Shown: positions 27,956-39,399 of the stretch, one piece after another
How positions within the stretch are numbered: position 1 is the first letter of the stretch
Layout of the letters: each line of letters opens with the position of its first letter
Assembly (NCBI RefSeq): GCF_041146395.1
Contig: NC_090997.1
Location: 39,163,501-39,227,500, forward strand
Length of the DNA: 64,000 nt
Direction: 5' to 3'
DNA from: Eulemur rufifrons
Taxonomy: Eukaryota; Chordata; Mammalia; Primates; Lemuridae
Position numbers and translations under genes: made by a program
The notes under the pieces: model-generated
What the model was told of the DNA's origin: nothing
Seen by the model: only the letters and a program-made list of their open reading frames with translations
Databases searched by the model: none

Positions 27956-29330
27956 GAAGCACGAAGATTAACAAATATCTGAAAACTCACATTGTGCCAG
28001 ACCTGCAGGAAACAGGGTAAGACAGAGTTTGCCCTCAGGGAGCCACAGACCACTGCAGGGTAAAGGTGGGGAACAAATATATGTAAGCAGTTCTGTTATT
28101 TTATGTGTTAGATGGTACAATTGAAACGCACCCAGAATGAAAGTGCTACTAAAACACAGTGAAAGGACACTTGACCTAATTCTGTCTTGGAGAGTCTACC
28201 AGAAAGGTCTTATCAGAGGATGTCATTCATTAAGCTCAATCATGAATGAATGAATGGATCAACCAGTTGCTCAATCCATAGACGTTTCCTAAGTCTGGAC
28301 ACGGTGCCTCATGCTTCTAATCCCAGCACTCTGGGAGGCCCAGGTGCGAGGATTGCTTGAGCCCAGGAGTTCGAGACCAGCCTAAGCAACATAGGGAAAT
28401 CCCATCTCTATAAAAAACAGACAAATGACCTGGGTGTGTTGGCACGTGCCTGTAGTCCCAGGTACTGGGGACACTGAGCCAGGAGGTTAGCTTGAACCCA
28501 GGAGTTCAAGGCTACAGTGAGCCATTATCATATCACTATATTCCAGTCTGGGTGACAGACTGAGATCTCATCTCTAAAATAAAAAGAAAAAAAGAAAGAA
28601 GTTTCCTGGGGAAGGTGTGACTGGGAGGAGAGAACATCAGGCAGAGGCAATAGTGTGTGCAAGTGACCAAGGTAGAATAAAAGTTTGGAATGACAGTGGT
28701 ATCACAGATGTATTCTGGGCAAGAGGCTAGATTGCAATGGGCCTAGCATTTTATGCTATGAGATTTGGAAAGTAACCTATAAACTCTTACTACTCAAAGT
28801 GTGGCCCAAGGACCAGCGACAACACGTGGAGCTTGCTAGACTTGGCCCCAGTCAAAATCACATTTTAACAAGATCCCTAGGCGATTCAGAGTCTCATTAA
28901 TGTTTGAGAAGCACTGCTGTAGATATTGAAAGGCATTGACAGATTTAAAGTAAGAGTGTCAAACAAATCATATTTGCATTTTCAGGAATGCAAATGAGAG
29001 GAGAAGATAGGGTATGGGGAAGGTGATGTGGGGAATACAGAGACCAATTAAAAAGTTAATTTAGCGGTGATAAAGGCTTGAACTAGGTCACGGCTGTGGA
29101 GGTGACTTATTAGCTGTTGGGGAGATGGAAGAGTAAAAGATGACACTCAAATTTTCTGGCTTGATTGATGGATGCAATTAACCAAAATGGGAAAATAATG
29201 AGGCTGTTTTGGGACATCCTGAGATTGTTTGAGGTGCAGGTTAAACAATCAGGTGAATAAGTTCACCGTTGAACAGCACAGTGGCTGTGATAAGATAATT
29301 CAGAAAGCCCTGGAGAACAGAGAAGGAAGG
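27955..29330 (-). mobile_element. Long ancient L2 LINE, reverse orientation, split by an AluJ
   Basis: The wording matches reverse-complement L2. It starts with TGTGCCAGACCTGCAGGAAA, then GCCCTCAGGGAGCCACAGA, then GAGGCAATAGTGTGTGCAAG, GGCTTGAACTAGGTCACGGC, GACACTCAAATTTTCTGGC, and a GGACATCCTGAGATTGTTTG stretch. The AluJ at 28293-28600 cuts it in two. About 1 kb of L2 remains, one of the longer L2 relics here. Confidence 0.72.
28293..28600 (+). mobile_element. AluJ-like SINE
   Basis: A diverged dimer: GTCTGGACACGGTGCCTCAT, then CTGGGAGGCCCAGGTG, a second arm CTGGGTGTGTTGGCACGTGC and an A-rich tail. The target-site duplication GTTTCCT lies at 28284-28290 and 28601-28607. It lacks the lemur insert. 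It lies inside the L2. Confidence 0.92.
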
Positions 29331-29780
29331 ATCACCTGAAGTAGGAAAACCAGGAGACAGTATTGTAAGGAAAGCCCAAGGAGAGAAGAGTGTCAGAAAA
29401 AGGTCAGGTCAAACACTAGAACACGTCCTTTGGCTTCGATATTTTGGAAGCTTTGAGTGAACTCCTTAATTATATGCCAAAGCATTTGGAAAGAATTGCT
29501 AAAATGGAGCAATAGTGAATAGAAATGGAACAGGGCTCATGCTGCCTGTAGAAAGTTACTAAAGAAAAAAATGTAAGTTGGGGTAAGTGGCATTCTAGTA
29601 ATAGGTGTGATTTTTAAGGACTCCCTTGGATGCAGGTAAGCCACTTAAAAAGAAGGATGCTTCAGCAGAAATCTTTCAAAATCTTACAACTGAAACATGG
29701 GCAGTCCAGAAGCAAGAAGGTAAAAACCGAGAAAATGGAGATCAGAGATGCTCGAGGCTCTATGAAGATTTTTTTAGTTT
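29330..29780. other. Unique sequence, nothing recognised
   Basis: Purine-rich non-coding sequence between the L2 and the truncated L1. Confidence 0.35.
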
Positions 29781-30425
29781 TATTTTTTTTTAATTAATTT
29801 ATTTTTTTTATTTCATCTTATTGTTATGGGGGATACAGAATTGCAGGTTACATACGTTGCCCATGTACCGCCTTTCCCTCCAAGTCAGAGCTCCAGGCAT
29901 GTCTGTTCCCCAGATAGTGCGCGTTGCACCCATCATGTAGGTATATATCCCTCCCTTCCCCACCCCCCCTTCCCGAGTCAGCACCTTCAAGCGTGACCAT
30001 TCCCCAAATGGTGCGCAATGCACTCATTGGTAGGCATACCCCCATCCCCTCCCCCACCCCCCACCTCAGTCTGATATCCGATTGGTGTCGTTCCCAGATG
30101 TGTATTTAGGTGATGATCAGGGAAACCAATTTTCTGGTGAGTACATGTGATGCTTGTTTTTCCATTCTTGAGATACTTCACTTAATATAATGGGTTCCAA
30201 CTCTCTCCAGGAGAACCACAGAGATGTCGTATCTGCATTATTTCTTATAGCTGAGTAATATTCCATGGTATACACATACCACAGCTTACTAATCCAATCA
30301 TGTATTGATGGGCATTTAGGTTGTTTCCACATCTTTGCTATTGTGAATTGTGCTGCTATAAACATTCGGGTACATGTGTCTTTGTTACAGAATGACCTTT
30401 TTTCCTTTGGGTATATGATTTTTAC
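29780..30425 (-). mobile_element. 5'-truncated L1, reverse orientation, with strepsirrhine-type 3' UTR
   Basis: The T-rich tail at 29771-29818 is the poly-A. Next comes the 3' UTR, including GTTATGGGGGATACAGAATT and GTACCGCCTTTCCCTCC. ORF2-end text follows from about 30150, with GAGATACTTCACTTAATATA, GCTGAGTAATATTCCATGGT and GTTTCCACATCTTTGCTATT. On the reverse strand a frame still reads YTMEYYSAI, the well-known L1 ORF2 tail. A ~90 bp unit of the 3' UTR is present twice. The flanks share GATTTTT-like sequence, a probable target-site duplication. Confidence 0.88.
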
Positions 30426-32020
30426 AGAAGGGAAACAGAAGAAAGAAAAGGTGACTCTCCTTTTTAAAACTGTGGTCATTAAGAGTGTCTCAAGTTTTGT
30501 GCTGTCTTGTTGAGAACAGGTACATGGAGTTAAACCTTCTTACTGTCTTATATACCTGATAGCTTCTCAGTTGGCCATTCATGTTATACAGTGTGTTAGA
30601 AGCTCTCTGCATTTCAATCCTAGGTGTAATTCTTCAGTGTATTAGAAACTGGGTGAGCTTCATCAAGTTCTTAATTAAGTATTGATACATCATATTCTGT
30701 GGGCTACATTGAGATTTTTTTTATCACAATAATTTTTTTAGTATCTTCAAGAAAATGCATACTTCCAGGGAACTTCTACTCCGGAAGCCAGGCCCACAGG
30801 AGGGCCCCCATATAGGAATGGCAAAATCTCACAGACGCGTGGATGGTTAGCTAGCTGTGTCTAATTATACCTCCGGTCATTCTAAAATAACTCACTAAAA
30901 CTTGGAGATATCTTTTTTTATTCCCATAATCTCTGTTTCTGGTCTTTTTTTAAAGTAATGAAAATGAGAGTCTAATTGCTATACTTGTAGGAGTCTTTAT
31001 ATACAATAATTTCCTCCTCTAAACAAAGCATAATAAATCTGCAAGATTTTTCAATTGCCTTCTAATTGGGTTAATTCAGTTGGCCCTACAGGGAGACCTC
31101 CCATACATGGTCTTTATTCATTTAACACTATTTGTCTTCTGTCATCGTTCCTAGTTTGCATGCTTCCTTTCCACGTGTGTAGTGTGCATAATTGAATTTT
31201 CACCTGGTGCTGAATCTAGCTTCCAGCCTCTTTCCTTAAGCTCACCCCACTTTCCATAGCAGTCCTCGCTGGGCATCCTCCCATCCACTGTCAGCTTACA
31301 TCAGCAGCACCTGTTGCCAAGGGTAACTTTGGATATGAGGCAAGTGGGACCAACCCCCTTTTCTCAAATTCAAGCAATGATAATAGAGAATACTGATTTG
31401 AGAACTGGAATCAACACGCTAGACAGGGCTGGATCTCGAGGCTCCAGGGACATTGCCAGGGCTCTTGCCACCCAGCTCCCTTCTTGCATCTGGGTCTAGC
31501 GTGAGTATCTTACATGCTGAAGAAAATACAGCTCCAGGTTCTCATGATCTTTAAAACTAAGGACCACATGTTGAATATCAGGGAAGACTTTAGCCAGCCT
31601 GGGTCCCAGGTCCACTCTACACACAGCCTACAAGAACCACATGGAATAGGAAGGGGTGGTTCCCCAAAAGAAAAGTTGGGGGTTTATTGCCAGATGTCAG
31701 AAGCAATGCTGGTCAGATGAAAATAACAGCTACCTTCCACATCCCAAATAATGAGTGAACCTAGCCATCTAGAGATTTTCTGAAAATGATCAGGAGAAAA
31801 AAAAAAAAGCAAAGCAAGAAATAATAAGACCTTGTGAAAAGCAGAACGACATTTAAGGCAGTCAGGGACATGATGATATAAAAGAAGACCGGAGCCTAAC
31901 TGATCACAATATAATGCCAGAAGTAATGTGAAGAGAGTAGTTGTCATGGAGAAAGGGGGACAGAGAACAGAAATCTGTCAGAAGCCACTGAAGGGACCCT
32001 CACAGGGTGAGGCCAACATT
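30426..32020. other. Mostly unique sequence
   Basis: No exon or clear mobile element. A short A run sits at about 31798-31808. The GC-richer patch at 31230-31500 contains a 61-codon open frame with no features. Confidence 0.35.
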
Positions 32021-32192
32021 GTCCAGCAAACACATTAAACACCCACCATGTTCTCAGCCACTGACACTCCATGGAGCTGACCTGCCCAGATAAGCCGATC
32101 CATTTTACGGTCACGACAAAAAATAAATTGTTGTCTCAACGCACTAAATTTCAGGGTGGTGTGTTTCACTGCAAGGCATAACTGAATCACCA
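32020..32192 (+). mobile_element. Probable MaLR/MLT-type LTR 3' end
   Basis: AATAAATTGTTGTCTCAACG, then CACTAAATTTCAGGGTGGTG, then TTTCACTGCAAGGCATAACT resembles the 3' end of MLT-type LTRs. The 5' portion is too decayed to delimit. Confidence 0.5.
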
Positions 32193-32230
32193 CACCAAGT
32201 GCCCTCTCCTCTTACCCTCCTCCCCGGCAG

Positions 32231-32334
32231 CAAGCCGCACAGCTCTGCACCTCCCTGCGCTGGAGGACGGCAGAATGGAGGAGGAGTCGATTCAGCAAAG
32301 CTCCCGGGGTAATCCTGATACTACCTGCTCCCAG
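32231..32334 (+). other. Candidate exon A (unproven)
   Basis: A 104 bp segment is bounded by a pyrimidine-rich acceptor (CTCTTACCCTCCTCCCCGGCAG, ending 32230) and a near-consensus donor CAG|GTAAGG at 32335. Two frames are open. In the more protein-like one it contains ATGGAGGAGG at 32274 with A at -3 and G at +4, giving a peptide starting MEEESIQQSSRG and ending in phase 0. It could be an alternative first coding exon, a non-coding transcript exon or chance. If spliced directly after the 9.35 kb exon it would be read in the other open frame and end in phase 2, so it is not an obvious next exon of that gene. It lies about 40 bp beyond what looks like the 3' end of an old LTR. Confidence 0.3.
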
Positions 32335-32340
32335 GTAAGG

Positions 32341-32460
32341 TTAGTTCGGGCTGCAAGTACTAGACAAAGTCCAGTTATACTGGTTTAAACAACCTGAAAA
32401 TTTATTTCTCTTGTTGTGCAAAAGCCTAGAGATAGTTTGTGAAGCAACTGGTCAGAGACA
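32341..32460 (+). mobile_element. Fragment of an unclassified mammalian repeat
   Basis: TTCGGGCTGCAAGTACTAGA followed by CTGGTTTAAACAACCTG and ATTTATTTCTC resembles the start of a common mammalian interspersed repeat, also seen near 60570. The family name is not certain. Confidence 0.4.
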
Positions 32461-32700
32461 GCGTTGAGTTCCAGGACTTACTCCACTTTGGCCAAGAATA
32501 TGTCTTTTCCAACATGGTATTAATAATGATACAACTTTGTGTGTCCCCAAATTGGAATTCAATATTTCAGATTACTAAAATGGTGCTTGCTCTTTCTGAG
32601 TTGCCCACACTAATTCTGAACATAGGTCTTTGATTTTAGCTTAGAACACCCTTGCAGGAAGTCCTCGTGTTTAGTTATAGCATCCTGGTCTCGGTTTCAG

Positions 32701-32767
32701 AGTATCAAGCTTAAAGAGAGACCAACTAACAGTAAGACGACTATGGTTGGATTCATAACTAGCAGAG
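32701..32767 (+). other. Candidate exon B (unproven)
   Basis: A 67 bp segment follows acceptor CATCCTGGTCTCGGTTTCAG (ends 32700) and precedes donor GAG|GTGAGT at 32768. Only one frame is open, starting at the first base (SIKLKERPTNSK), and this phase matches the phase-0 end of candidate exon A 366 bp upstream. The pair could be consecutive exons of an alternative or non-coding transcript. The peptide resembles nothing I know, and short open frames this size arise by chance. Confidence 0.22.
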
Positions 32768-32769
32768 GT

Positions 32770-35700
32770 GAGTTTAGTCATGATTGTGAAGCTTCAGGGC
32801 CCCTCATTTGCAGTGTCCCCTTTCAAAGCTATGGGACAAGACCTCGCAATGTGCTCACATGATTGTATATTTGTGTAAAATTAACTGTAAGACCAGCTGA
32901 GACTGCTGTCTCTTTCCTTTCTGATGACTCTGTCACCATTTCTCTTGTGTCAGTGTGTTGGGTTGGCTATAGGCCAAAATTTGACTAAGGGGAAGTTGAA
33001 CTGGGGATACATTTAGTTGGAGAAGTATCTGTATGGTTTGCAGTCCCTTCTCCGTACAGGGCAGTTATTGCTAGGGGTAAGCTCCAGGAATACTGCTGCC
33101 TCCGGTGCTGACTCATGACATCACGGCAGAGTGACGCAGGGCCAGAGGTGGAATCGTGCCACGAACATGTCCAGCAGCGGCTGTCAGAGAAGCATATGGG
33201 CATAAAAGGGAAAACAAGGTTTGTAACATACAGTCATAAGCTAGTCTGTGGAAAATTCTTCCGATAATTGGTGTAAAGTTGTGAGCAGAGGGCTCAGTTC
33301 TCATTAATGCCTTGTCAAAAGAAGTTCTCTAGTGGTCAGGAATATAGGCAATAGGTGGCATATATAATTATAAAAGCACTACACACTTTTTCATTTTTAT
33401 GGGAACTTTGCAAAATAAAATGTATCGGAATTCCTATGTTTGGAACTACAAACCTATAGCACATCAGCCAGGATAGCTGTATATGACAAGATATATTGTA
33501 TGCATCCCAACACAAGGGACTGAGTCCTAGCAGTTCTAATACATGCTCTCCTGACATAGTCTGGTGGTTCCAAACTGTGAGTTTAAAGAATACTTAGATT
33601 TAGTCACTGCACGAAAGAACTTGAAATGCCCTGAAATCTTACAACACATATATAAAAGAAATTTGATAGCAGTTTCCTAAAATTATACAGACCATTCCCA
33701 TTAATGAGTTGTGAAGTCAGAAAAAAACTTTTCTAAACCATTAATAATTTTTTTAAAAGTTCAATCAACTATGCTAGAGGAAAGACTCAATTATTCATAT
33801 TTTTTTTGCAAATTGGATTACAAAATAATTTTCACATGAAGAAGTGATCAAAAAATATACAACCAAAAATGTAGGAAAAGTATTACATAGATGTGTTAGA
33901 CATTCAATTGTAAGAAATACATTATTTTTCTGGACTTGGGAATGTTAGTATTGGTCAATTTTTAAAAATCTATAATTTGATGTGATACCTTTTCTCATTT
34001 TTACAAATATTTACTTGATGCCTAATTTTGAATTCTTTATTTTGTATATGTTTCAGGCCCCATAAAATTTGAATCTACCCCTGAACACTAGAAGAAAATC
34101 TTGATCAGTTCAACTAAATAAGAATAGCCTATTTTCTCAAAAGAGTAACACATTATGTTAAGACGTATAACTGTGATGCTAGCATTGAAAGATGACGTTT
34201 TCTAGACCCGCAGACGTATTTCTCCTAGAGCCATAGTACGTGGGCTCCCAGGATGTGTGGCAAGTGTATAACGTGGAATGTCTGTCCACTGGAAGCATCG
34301 TTTTGTTAATATGTTCCAGTCTCTGATAGGGGCAGTTCTAGTCTCTGTTGACTTCCACAGTCTATCAGAGTGAGCAGGGACGCCAGGTCCACAGTTGGCT
34401 ATCTCAGTGGCCTACACCTGCCGGCCAAAGAGCCAGGCACCCTGCCCTGGGTCTGTTGGGCACTTGTGCCGTGAGGCCTGGTTTCTACCTCAGGACTCCT
34501 TATTTAGGCTGAAAACACCTGTTTCTTGAAAAGAAAGATGGAGCTTCTTTTTTTCTTTCTTTTGCTAGCCAAAAAGGGAGTGTTAAATAAATGGTTTAAA
34601 TTCCAACTGCAAGGATTTATTTTCCCCATAAACTATGAACTTTGCTGTATCTACCTTCATTTTCCTGATTTCCTGCTCTAAAATAAACATTTACCTCAGC
34701 GCAATTCAATTTTAAGCAGAGAAGAGAGAGACATTTAATAGCCGAGAATAACAATTACCCAAAATAAGTTCCCTTCATTTGAATGTGTATTCCCTGGGCA
34801 GTATCCCAACTCCAAATACAGTAGGTTTGTTAGCAAAAAAATGTTTTATGCATTGTCCTCTAATTAGGGTTCAGGAAGTGGTGCTCCCAGCAGATGAGTA
34901 AACTTACTTCTTTATTTTCACATTGCACCATTGTTGAATTTATGGCCTTGGAGAAAGTAGCAGAATAACTATTTCCCACTTATTAGTATTCACTGCAGGA
35001 ACTGACCTGAACTTCATGATTTTAAAAATAAGCTTCTTAAGCACCTGGACAGTTAAATGTGTTTTAATTTCATCTGAAAGGTGCACAAATGATTTTTTCC
35101 AAGTTAGCCATTTTTCTTTTCTCTTGAAGTCTTTTTTTTTTTTTTTTTTTTTACCCTTTCCTTTTGGAAGATTTTCCTAGAATTTTTATAATCTGATTCT
35201 AATTGCCTAAAGAATTACATTTACATTGAAATATAACGGGAAGAATTTAATTTAGAAGTTTTTTTTAAAATGTACAATGGAAAAGCTTTTAGATTTATTT
35301 TCTCCAACAAACCAGTTACATTTCATTTTTAAATTTCACCATTTATCTTCCCTCTCTGTTGACAGAAATAAATCATGTGATATTAAGATCACTGTACCTC
35401 TTTATTCTTCATAGAATTTAGTTCATTTAGTAGTATAATCACCCTATTCTACAGAAATTAGTCTAGAACCATGTTTCAAGTTCAGTGCTGTCAATACCTG
35501 TCCATTCTAGTTACTCATGTGGTTGTGGATGGATTTTCAAAAGGTTTAGATGTTTTGGACATCTTCTTAAATAGAAAACTGGCATGTCCTCTCACCATCC
35601 ACACAAAATCTACTTGTACATGGAGACAGTGAATTCTGCTCACCAAGAGACAGTGGTTTGAAGTTTTTGTTAATTTTTTTTTTCATAACAAGTCTGTTTC

Positions 35701-36260
35701 CTCAAGCATGCAAGATCAATCTGATAATTGGTTATCTTCTATGTCTTATCTACAGGAGCCGTCTTAATCATGGAATAGTTTTATAATTCTTTTTCTCTAA
35801 AGTTATTCTCATACAAGCAATAACTGCACTTGTGGTCAGTATTGACAGGTACCTCTGGGTAAGACGCAATTGGCCTCTGGGTCATTTATTCCAAGCCTGT
35901 GTGATTTACTCAGACTGGTAAATGAAATCAGTGATGATGTAGCAGCAAAAGTCTTTCTTTAATGAAACACTTTGAGATTCAATGACTTCTAATAAATACC
36001 ATACCTAATGCTAAACCTGCTGGCAAAACTAACAAAATTATTCTACTTTAATTTACTTTTTAAAATTTTTGTTTTGCATGAGCCAAAGTTTTTAGGGTCA
36101 GTCACCAATCTGAGCAGTAAAAATCTTGGTTCCTGAGGACAGTATAAAAACAGTAGCATCTGCCATTAGCCATTTTTAAGCAAAATCTTTGACGTGGTAG
36201 TTTTTAGGCTCCTTTTATCATCTTTATCATTCTTCAGAATGTCTCTCCCTCTCCCATTCA
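32770..36260. other. Long unique intronic stretch
   Basis: About 3.5 kb with no recognisable mobile element or exon. It includes three AP-1/CRE-like sites at 33109-33138, a T run at 35131-35152, and an evenly composed block at 34750-35110 that might be conserved. Confidence 0.4.
33109..33138. promoter_or_regulatory. Cluster of AP-1/CRE-like motifs
   Basis: TGACTCA (33109-33115), TGACATCA (33116-33123) and TGACGCA (33132-33138) lie within 30 bp in a local GC-richer island. TGACTCA is the AP-1 consensus. Function is inferred from motif clustering only. Confidence 0.3.
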
Positions 36261-36267
36261 AGGTTGA

Positions 36268-36612
36268 TGGCTTCCTTAATTTGTTTGGGCTGCCATAACA
36301 AAATATAATAAACTGGGTGGCTTATAAACAACAGACATTTACTTCTCACAGTTCTGGAGGCTGGGAGGTCTAAGATCAAGGTACTGGCATATGCAGTGTC
36401 TGGTGAGGGCCTGTTTCCTGGCTTATAGATGGCACCCTCTTGTGTCCTCACATGGTGGAAGGGGCAAGGCAGCCCTCTGGGGCCTCTTTTATTCATGAGG
36501 GCTCCGCCTTTATGACCTAATTACAAAAGGCCCCACCTCCTAACACCTTCACCTTGAGGGTTAAGATTTCAATATATGAAGTTTGGAAGGACACAAACAT
36601 TCAGACAGTGGC
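36268..36612 (-). mobile_element. MaLR-type solo LTR (MLT1/MST-like), reverse orientation
   Basis: Reverse-complement MaLR text: TTTGGGCTGCCATAACAAAA, AAACTGGGTGGCTTATAAAC, CTCACAGTTCTGGAGGCTGG, GTGTCCTCACATGGTGGAAG, GGCCCCACCTCCTAACACC. It is one of several ancient endogenous-retrovirus-like solo LTRs here. No internal genes are attached. Confidence 0.88.
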
Positions 36613-36960
36613 CTTAGCAGGAGCCATTTTCCTTTTTATTCTAATCCTTTGTCCAGTAGGGTAAGGGACATCTGTGATTCCCTCATTGTTTAGGACCCGT
36701 TTTCTGGGAAACAAGTAATCTGATCCAGTGCTTCTACTCATTATCTTTTCAAAGAAGTTCATCAGGACCTTGTATAAGTAAATCCATTGTCTGTGCTGTC
36801 AGCAGTTGGTCACACCATGATGTGCCTGAATTCACCGCACTGGCTGCACAATTGCCATCTTTGTTCTGAGACCCTTGCTGTATCTTATTCTTAGGAGCCC
36901 TGTATGATGTGTCTATCTGTTAGAACTATTTTTTTCCTATCTTACAAGGATTAAGGCATA
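36612..36960. other. Unique sequence, nothing recognised
   Basis: Non-coding sequence between an LTR and an L2. Confidence 0.35.
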
Positions 36961-37615
36961 TACTCTAATTCTTGCTGCTCATCTCTCTTCTACCAGAATA
37001 TCATCAGACTTTTCTGTTTCCTTTGTGCTTCCACAGCTCTTCCCTGTGCCGTTGCTTTGATGAATACCAATTTATTATCCCTCTTCTTTACATAAACATG
37101 CCATGTTTCTCCATTGTCAATTGGACAAATCCTTCAACCTGGCTTGCAGAAACCTTCTCCAACCCCCATCCTGCCGCACCCCTCTCTGGATTCTCCCCGC
37201 TATACCCACCTCCCTCCGCCTGGCTGACCCCTACTTTTCTGGAACGTGCCTTTCTCCTGCCCCACGCCAAGCTGGGGCTTCCCCTTTCCTTCATCTGGGT
37301 TGCCTTTCTCCCCTCCCCTTGCTCCAGTGAGTCTTCAAGCCCCCATCCAAGTCCTTCTTTCCTTCTTTAGGAAGATTTTCTTGACTACTTTTGCTGATTT
37401 TTAGTTTATCCTTTTCTATAATTTGTTTCCAGAAATTTTCATTTGCCACTTGATTATCACTGATAATCCAGTACATTTCCTTATCTCCCAAGGACATTAT
37501 ATATTTTGGAGAATAGGGACCACAATTTAGGCTTTCCATCCTCTGTCCCATTGACTTTTTAGCACAAGGCTTTCCCCTGGGAGGCACTAAGTAGGCACCT
37601 GTTGAGCAAATGACC
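36960..37615 (+). mobile_element. Ancient L2 LINE 3' end
   Basis: CCTTTGTGCTTCCACAGCTC, then AAACCTTCTCCAACCCCC, and an ending of TAGCACAAGGCTTTCCC with AGTAGGCACCTGTTGAGCAA follow the L2 3' end. The open frame of 132 codons across it is a by-product of C/T-rich L2 sequence. Confidence 0.65.
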
Positions 37616-38284
37616 TGCAGCACCTGGTGGTGACTATTCTATATCAAAGAAAGACATTTGTCTGCTGCCCAACAGACAGCTCGTCCTTTGCCCCAGGCTG
37701 GAGGGTGGGGCAGCGTGTGAGCAGCAGTTGCTGATTCAGTCGAATGCTTGGCATACTTGCAATGTGCCTGCTCTGGGAGTTCACCTCGCCCTGGCTGCAG
37801 CTCAATGACATTCTTGTTAGGCATTTTGGAACACTTTGTCTACTAACTCCTCTGTAAAGTATTGTTCATTATTTTATCTGTCTCCAATATGTATTCAACT
37901 TCTTAATCATACTTATTTATCAGTAGGAATTATACTTTATACTTGTATAGCAAAGTGCTTTTATATATATATTTGCATTTGAAATAATCCTATGAGGGAC
38001 AGAGAACATGTGATGTCCAACTGATCCTCAGAAAGGTTAGATGATTAACTGCCTTAGTTCACATTTTCTGTTTATCTGTCCAATTTCATGCTATCATCAA
38101 TAAAAAATTCAGCAGTTTACATTTGATGTAGAAATTTTTAGTTGGTTTTTTTTTTATACCTGCTAAGTCATTCTCTACTCCTTCCGTCATCTCTTATCTT
38201 CTAAACCTTTCTGTTTTGTTCTGGTTTCCTATGAGGCAGCTGTACTTTAGTTTAACACATTCCTAGCCTCAGTGTTTTGTGATA
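37615..38284. other. Unique sequence, nothing recognised
   Basis: Non-coding sequence. A short hydrophilic reverse open frame at 37639-37824 has no support. Confidence 0.35.
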
Positions 38285-38512
38285 CAGGTTGAGTAGCCCT
38301 AATCCAAAAATTCAGAATTCAGAATGCTCCAAAATATGAAATTTTTTGAGTGCCGACATCATGCTTAAAGGAAATGCTCACTAGAACATTTTGGATTTCA
38401 AATTTTCAAATTAGGGCTGCTTAATATAATGCAAATATTCCAAAATCTGAAAAAATTCAAAATTCAAAACACTTCTGGTCTCAAGCATTTCAGATAAAGG
38501 ATATTCAAACTG
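38285..38512. mobile_element. Tigger/pogo-type MITE
   Basis: It starts CAGGTTGAGTAGCCCTAATC and ends CAGATAAAGGATATTCAAACTG, inverted copies of each other with mismatches. TA dinucleotides flank it on both sides, as Tc1/mariner-pogo insertions leave. The body holds repeated AAAATTCA-type words. Confidence 0.85.
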
Positions 38513-38553
38513 TATCTATGCAAATCCTTTTTCTCATTATTGGTGATACAGTA

Positions 38554-38886
38554 TAGGGGTTGACAAACTTTTTCTATAAAGGGCCAGAGTGTAAATATTT
38601 TAAGCTTTGCAGGCCAGGTGGTCTCTGTCATAACCACTCAACTCTGCTATTGTAGTGCAAAATCAGCAATAGACTACACATAAACAAATGAGGTGACTGT
38701 GCTCTAACAAAACTTTTATGAACATTGAAATTTGAGTTACATATACATTTCATGTATCATTAAACATTCCTTTGATTTTTTTTTTACAATTATTTAAAAG
38801 TGTAAAAACCATTCTTAGCCTATAGGCTTTGCAAATACAGGTGGTGGACCAGATTTGGCCTGCAGACTGTACTTTGCCAACCCCTG
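38554..38886 (+). mobile_element. hAT-type MITE (MER3/MER33-like)
   Basis: It starts TAGGGGTTGACAAACTTTTT and ends ACTTTGCCAACCCCTG, inverted. Between them lie AAAGGGCCAGAGTGTAAATA and CAGATTTGGCCTGCAG. A near-matching 8 bp duplication (ATACAGTA/AAACTGTA) flanks it. It begins only 41 bp after the Tigger MITE. Confidence 0.82.
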
Positions 38887-38889
38887 AAA

Positions 38890-39360
38890 CTGTATATTAA
38901 AATATAGCCTAGATATCAGCCAGGGTATTTAACGAGAGATGCAGCTGGCTTGAGCCCAGTATCACAACCTGTGGAATTTCAAAGCCGGGCTTAAGATGCC
39001 TGTCTGTTTTTGGTGGACATGTGTTCTTACGACCTCATCCTCCTGGCTCCTCTTCCATTTGTGAGGCCTCTTTCCTACACCTTGCTGACCCTTCTATAAA
39101 AGACAGAAAGAAGCCCCTACTCATACAAGTCTTCTTGAACAAAACCAACTTTACTGAAGATTTGAGAGGAGGAATTTGTCTCAGAAATCCAAGCAATATC
39201 TGATGGAACTTTCATATTACACTTGTTAAAATGTCCTTCTATCACTTCACCTCTGTTTTCTCTTTTTTTTCCAAATAAAGATTATGTCTTCTTTAAAAGG
39301 ACTGGCTCAACTTTTTACAAAAGCAGTATCTTTTCTCCCTTTCTAGTGTTGGTCAGTCAT
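38890..39360. other. Unique sequence, nothing recognised
   Basis: Non-coding sequence between DNA transposon relics. Confidence 0.35.
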
Positions 39361-39399
39361 TTGTTCATTCATGCAACATGTATTTACTGAATGCTAATA

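Noticed and set aside
30117..30479. 120-codon reverse open frame as a gene
   Set aside because: It contains the L1 ORF2 tail words (YTMEYYSAI) and lies in a 5'-truncated L1.
34319..34372. CTCTGATAG...CTATCAGAG inverted repeat
   Set aside because: Arms of only 9 bp with a loop of about 35 bases. Expected by chance in a window of this size.
36972..37370. 132-codon forward open frame
   Set aside because: It lies in a C/T-rich L2 LINE 3' region, so the frame is a composition effect.
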